DNA of 64,000 nucleotides from Spisula solida (taxonomy: Eukaryota; Mollusca; Bivalvia; Venerida; Mactridae), in the NCBI GenBank assembly GCA_947247005.1, contig OX365955.1:41705822-41769821 (forward strand). The letters run 5' to 3'. Both the position numbers and the translations under genes were made by a program. Numbering within the stretch: the stretch's first letter is position 1; every line of letters starts with the position of its first letter. Positions 59,893-64,000 of this stretch are shown here, in pieces. The notes beneath the pieces were generated by a model. The model made no database searches. It saw nothing but the letters and a program-made list of their open reading frames with translations, and was not told where the DNA came from.

Positions 59893-60840
59893 TTAGTATC
59901 ACCATGGAAGGTAAATATCACCTTTCACGAATGGGTATAAACCATATGGTTTCATGACGATGCAGATGAAAACCTTTGGATGTTATGTGTGTAACTTTCT
60001 GTGTGACATTGTTATGTTATTTCACCTTTTGTGAGCTCGATGTTATCTCGTCTACGTTTTGATGGTATAACGTTTGTTGAGCTAAGATTTTTTAACATTT
60101 GTCCCAATGTTACATAGTGTCTTTCCTTGTAACTGGGATGTTAATAATTTGTTCCAACGTAGTCACTCCTACTCTCGCTTGTGAGGTTCCTGGGATCCTT
60201 TCGTACACACACACACATGTCGAAATATAATATACATTAATATAACTAAATATCAAACTATATAAACAACTTGCAACTTCCAGTTCATAATTCATTCTCT
60301 GCAATCACATATCGTACAATTCATGATGTGTAAAATCCTTCTAACAATGATCAGTCTGATACTTACTAAGTAACATAGTTTTAAAGTCCCAACGTGGCCA
60401 GTCCAAATTAAGGCCGTCAATTAAATTCATTTTATAAATATGATTCCTTTTGCGATAAGTTATATTATCTAATAAAGAAATAATTTATACCACTATATTA
60501 TTTCATCATTATGTACATATATTAATTCACGTGTCACCATGCGACCTATGATTGGTTTATAACATGTCGTTGGGTCTACCTTTGTTTTAACCAATTTATA
60601 AACACGATGGGAAGTAACTGCTTCCAGGTGTAGTATTTATAGTCACCATTAGGTGACCATAAATGGTGGTAAATAGAACCTACCTAGAACAGAGAGGTGA
60701 TTTAGCACGTCTTTCTAGATGAGTTCCGTAATGCATAAGAGAAAGTACTAAGTCTCTGCCCATGCGCCGTGAGTTGATGACATCGACCTCTGATTGGCTC
60801 ATCTAGACTGGTGACCTCCGACCCGTAAACACTACATTCT
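59893..60840. other. No recognised feature
   Basis: AT-rich. Short words recur ('gatgttat', 'ttgtcccaatgtta'). A (CA)5 run lies at about 60206-60217. The frame at 60110-60304 has no motif. Confidence 0.4.
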
Positions 60841-60960
60841 TCCCAGTTTTATAAAATCCACCCCTACCCGTGATAAAGGCCCAATTTGGTTCCCATTTCT
60901 ATAAAATCCAACCCCAACCCGGGATAAAGACCCAATTTGGCACCCATTACTATAAAACTA
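60841..60960 (+). repeat. ~51-bp direct repeat, about 2.3 units
   Basis: 'tttataaaatccacccctacccgtgataaaggcccaatttgg' is followed by 'tctataaaatccaaccccaacccgggataaagacccaatttgg' and a third partial 'actataaaacta'. The units differ at a few positions. Confidence 0.85.
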
Positions 60961-61508
60961 GGTTGCATAGCCAAAGGGCAACCTACAGGCCATATAAATA
61001 CCCCCAAGCAGATCAGGTAGACTTTATGAATAATTGAATAAGCCTACCCTTTAAGATGGGATAATGACCCCACATACATAATCACAAAGTTGATGAAGTG
61101 GAATCCAGCTATTGTATATGTGACCGGACCAAAAGTATAGTTACATTTTTATTAAGAAATATCTAGGATTGATCACTAAATAATGGTGAAAATATGTTTC
61201 TAAGAGATTGTACCTCAACTTAGCCACTGCAGCCAAAATAACAATAACCGGTAGGACAATTTAGAAAATAGTTAGCCCAACCCTTTTTGTTCCAAAGATA
61301 ACCCCAAAAGAATTGCAATACAATGCCATGAATATTAATTAAATTTAATGATTAATTATGGAGAACAAACTTCCCTAATAAGTGCCAGCATGTACTAAGG
61401 AGTAGAATAGCATAATTCTAGGCCTTTTCTCTAAATAGGTGGAAGGTGTAAAAGTTAAGACTCTACCTAATCCAAGCTCAATCTACAAGCTGTCCCTTCG
61501 TTTGGATC

Positions 61509-61704
61509 GCTCCATGACTTGTTCTTTGGATATCATATTTTGCATTACTGCAGTGATCTCCAATCTGGAACATATGGAGCGATAGTTTTTAGGGACACTG
61601 AGCAAAGACCAGGAGTGACAACTGTCTCTCCGCTCCATGACTTGTTCTTTGGAATTCATATTTTGCATTACTGCATTGATCTCCAATCTGGAACATATGG
61701 AGCG
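61509..61704 (+). repeat. Two direct copies of a ~74-bp palindrome-ended unit
   Basis: 61509-61581 and 61631-61704 share 'cgctccatgacttgttctttgg', 'tattttgcattactgca(g/t)tgatctccaatctgg' and 'aacatatggagcg'. Each unit begins 'cgctccat' and ends 'atggagcg', so it has inverted ends. The linkers after the units also share 'gggacactgagca / aggacactaagca'. Period about 122. Confidence 0.88.
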
Positions 61705-62056
61705 ATAGAGTCACAGAGCTTTAAGGACACTAAGCATGAACGGTCCCAAACTAGAGATTTACACCAGGCCCTTAACTATCATTCTCCTCCCCCACTTTCA
61801 ACTGAAATTTTGTCTGCAGGCATTGTGGTAAGGGAAGTGAAAGGCAACTTAAGGTTCACTTAGATTTATATTTAACATCTCTTTTTGAAGGACTAGCTAA
61901 AAGCGGGTCCTTAACACTGAGAGGCAAATAAAGATTCCCTTTAGCTACACCCTCCCTGTTCTCAATAAACATGATTCAATAAACAATACACCATTCATGC
62001 GTTTAATATAATGTGTCCAATCCAAAGGCTATGCTCAACGATAAGCGAAATAACCT

Positions 62057-62230
62057 CGCCAAGAAGAATATCACATGGTGCAAGCCCAAATCGAATTTCG
62101 AAAATGGCAGCTCACAGCACGTGAAGAATCACGATGCGCCCTACGTCGCCAAGAAAGAATATCACGTGGTGCAAGCCCAAATGAGTATCTCAAAAATGGC
62201 AGCTCACAGCACATGAAGAATCCCGACGAC
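62057..62230 (+). repeat. 90-bp tandem repeat, about 1.9 units
   Basis: 'cgccaagaagaatatcacatggtgcaagccc' at 62057 recurs at 62147 with one extra 'a'; 'aaaatggcagctcacagcac(g/a)tgaagaatc' follows in both. A third partial word 'acgtggtgcaagcccaa' is at about 62302-62318. Confidence 0.9.
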
Positions 62231-62562
62231 TAAAATAAGGCACTGTATAGCGTCTCTGTCGTAACTGACAGCCACACTTGAAATCGTCGAAATCATTTTT
62301 TACGTGGTGCAAGCCCAACGGCGGCCTGCACTGCACTACACGCAAAGATTTCAACGAAAAACACAACCTCTCAACCAAACACAAGCAATAAAACGCATGA
62401 TTCTAGTGGAATTTTTCTACGACACCAGGCATCTTCTCCATGATGTCGAGGACCTCACCAGTAAGTTTGGAGATACCCACATCTCCCTTACCACTTGATA
62501 CCATAGTAACCTTCTTAGTGTGTGATAGTGGAGCGGATATCTCAGCAGCAACCTTTGGTAAC

Positions 62563-63304
62563 GTTTGTGTTCTCTACACATAGTTGGGTTTTATCCTCGA
62601 GTTTGGGCACTTAATATTAATGCGACCTAAAATGCTGAACCTTTATAACTGGGGAAAAGATGCTTAACTGTGACTTCAGAGGCGGGTAATGGTACACCAG
62701 TACCTTCTGAATAGTTGGAGTCGGGTGTCAGTGTCAATACATGCCTCATCAGGGTAAGCAGTTAAGTATCTAGCAGTAATTGGAGGGGACAATGGTGGGC
62801 ATATACTGATCACATGTGTTGTAACATAAGGGAGCCCACGAAAATGGTACCTGTGAAAATGGTCCTGGATAGTAGTTGCAGAAAACATTCTATAGACTAA
62901 AACCTTAATTAAATGGAGTGATTTGATTTACTCCAAAAATTACAAGCAACTTATTTAATTAAGGTTTTAGTCTATAGAATGTTTTCTGCAACTACTATCC
63001 AGGACCATTTTCACAGGTACCATTTTCGTGGGCTCCCTTATGTTACAACACATGTGATCAGTATATGCCCACCATTGTCCCCTCCAATTACTGCTAGATA
63101 CTTAACTGCTTACCCTGATGAGGCATGTATTGACACTGACACCCGACTCCAACTATTCAGAAGGTACTGGTGTACCATTACCTGCCTCTGAAGTCACAGT
63201 TAAGCATCTTTTCCCCAGTTATAAAGGTTCAGCATTTTAGGTCGCATTAATATTAAGTGCCCAAACTCGAGGATAAAACCCAACTATGTGTAGAGAACAC
63301 AAAC
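62563..63304. repeat. Near-perfect palindrome: 352-bp arms, 38-bp spacer, one mismatch
   Basis: Left arm 62563-62914, right arm 62953-63304, spacer 62915-62952. The arms are exact reverse complements except G62684 against T63183. The coordinates sum to 125867 at both ends, so there is no indel. The spacer itself holds a small hairpin 'ggagt...actcc'. Frames 62676-62888 (minus) and 62979-63191 (plus) are the same 70 residues read from both arms, differing only at residue 69 (Arg/Cys). They carry no recognised motif. It could be a young foldback transposon, a palindromic duplication, or a sequencing/assembly fold-back artefact. Confidence 0.97.
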
Positions 63305-64000
63305 TCTGTGGTCTATTTCCGCTGTGGGTACTGTATGCATCCTAAACTAAATACCTTTCCTTTAGCCTTAAATTAAGATCAGCTATGCATGTTACTCTCG
63401 TGTTACACAAACTCTAGTGTTCATACCAGCTATGTGCACTGAGAGCACAAGAAGATACCTGACCTTGATATGATCTGCACTGTACACGACCCAAGGAATT
63501 CAAGGAATGCAAATCTATGCGAGGGATTAAGTTCAAAGCTAATAATACTAACCCTCCCCTGGTATCCTTTGTGTATCCTGTACAGTGAGTTAAATTATGA
63601 CCCTGCGATATTGTGGATTTGGATTCAGCAAGATTACTAGGTATCAGCTGTGTTTCCCTCCACATATACCTCAGGGACGGAGCTTGGGCATGTTGCCCAA
63701 TAGCTAAGGGATTATCTGGCACTAAACCCTAAGTTCCCTAAAATGTGTTACTTTCAGACCCTTTATATTGTAAGGGTTCCCGTCATTGGAAAGGGTGACC
63801 CGTAAGAATATATCATTAACCTCTCCCCCCATCCAAAATTAATTAAAATTAAACTATATTTTTCATTGAAAATAAACAACACATAGGGTCTTCAAGCAAC
63901 AACAAACACAAATATAACTATTAAAACAATGTGAACAAGAACCAATGAACCACTACCCAATCTGAATCAAACATATTATATAAATCCATGTTTGTATACA
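63305..64000. other. Unrecognised DNA with one 102-codon minus-strand frame
   Basis: The frame 63414-63722 on the minus strand is open for 102 codons (starts MPDNPLAIGQHAQAP) with no recognised motif. Codon usage and the missing context give no reason to call it a gene. The last 200 bases are A-rich. Confidence 0.3.

Noticed and set aside
62676..63191. Two identical 70-codon frames in opposite orientation
   Set aside because: They are the two arms of the palindrome read outward. No motif, and identity follows from the arms.
63414..63722. 102-codon minus-strand frame as a gene
   Set aside because: No recognised motif, no second copy to test constraint, no promoter or splice context. Mentioned only as an open frame.

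Overview
The window looks like AT-rich, gene-poor intergenic DNA of an animal, most probably a bivalve mollusc. The reasons are the kinds of decayed repeat present: a CR1/Jockey-like LINE, fossil LINE 3' ends with (AAT)n tails, pogo-, hAT- and Harbinger-like MITEs, a charge-rich repetitive ORF family, and a 'gacctttgacct'-type interspersed repeat near 57.8-58.1 kb that I associate with bivalves. No host protein-coding gene with recognisable exons, no rRNA, no convincing tRNA, no CRISPR and no bacterial feature was found. The organism call rests on family knowledge, not on a database search.

Layout. (1) From about 1 to 24.7 kb and from about 25.27 to 49.57 kb the window holds two direct copies of the same ~25-kb segment. 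Hand counts in aligned stretches give roughly 2-4% substitutions. Large presence/absence blocks break the colinearity: 5.4-9.0 kb against 30.4-31.5 kb, 33.7-36.3 kb only in copy 2, 15.8-18.0 kb only in copy 1, 18.36-19.01 kb only in copy 1, and 22.7-23.6 kb against 45.5-48.2 kb. This is either a real tandem segmental duplication or two divergent haplotypes placed in series by the assembler. The sequence alone cannot decide. (2) Nested in the copies are fossil LINE ends on the minus strand, an older ~1.3-kb internal duplication, a tRNA-derived SINE head, a clean hAT MITE with an 8-bp TSD, a clean 650-bp pogo/Tigger-like MITE whose empty TA site survives in copy 2, a non-autonomous LTR-type element with identical 192-bp ends, foldback elements and short insertions. 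(3) From about 51.3 to 57.1 kb lies an almost intact LINE with ORF1 (571 aa) and ORF2 (endonuclease-reverse transcriptase), stopped by a single in-frame TAG inside the RT domain. (4) From 57.1 to 64 kb is repeat-rich DNA: an inverted copy of the Harbinger-like MITE, short tandem repeats, and a striking palindrome with 352-bp arms that differ at one base.

The elements do not form a pathway. What they give together is a record of turnover. The paired copies act as an internal control that shows which insertions, deletions and local duplications arose after the two 25-kb copies separated. Apart from the LINE frames, the only open frame with a hint of purifying selection is an 87-codon frame at 10188-10451 / 32746-33009. 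Boundaries of repeats and blocks are by eye and may be off by tens of bases unless a TSD or TIR is stated.
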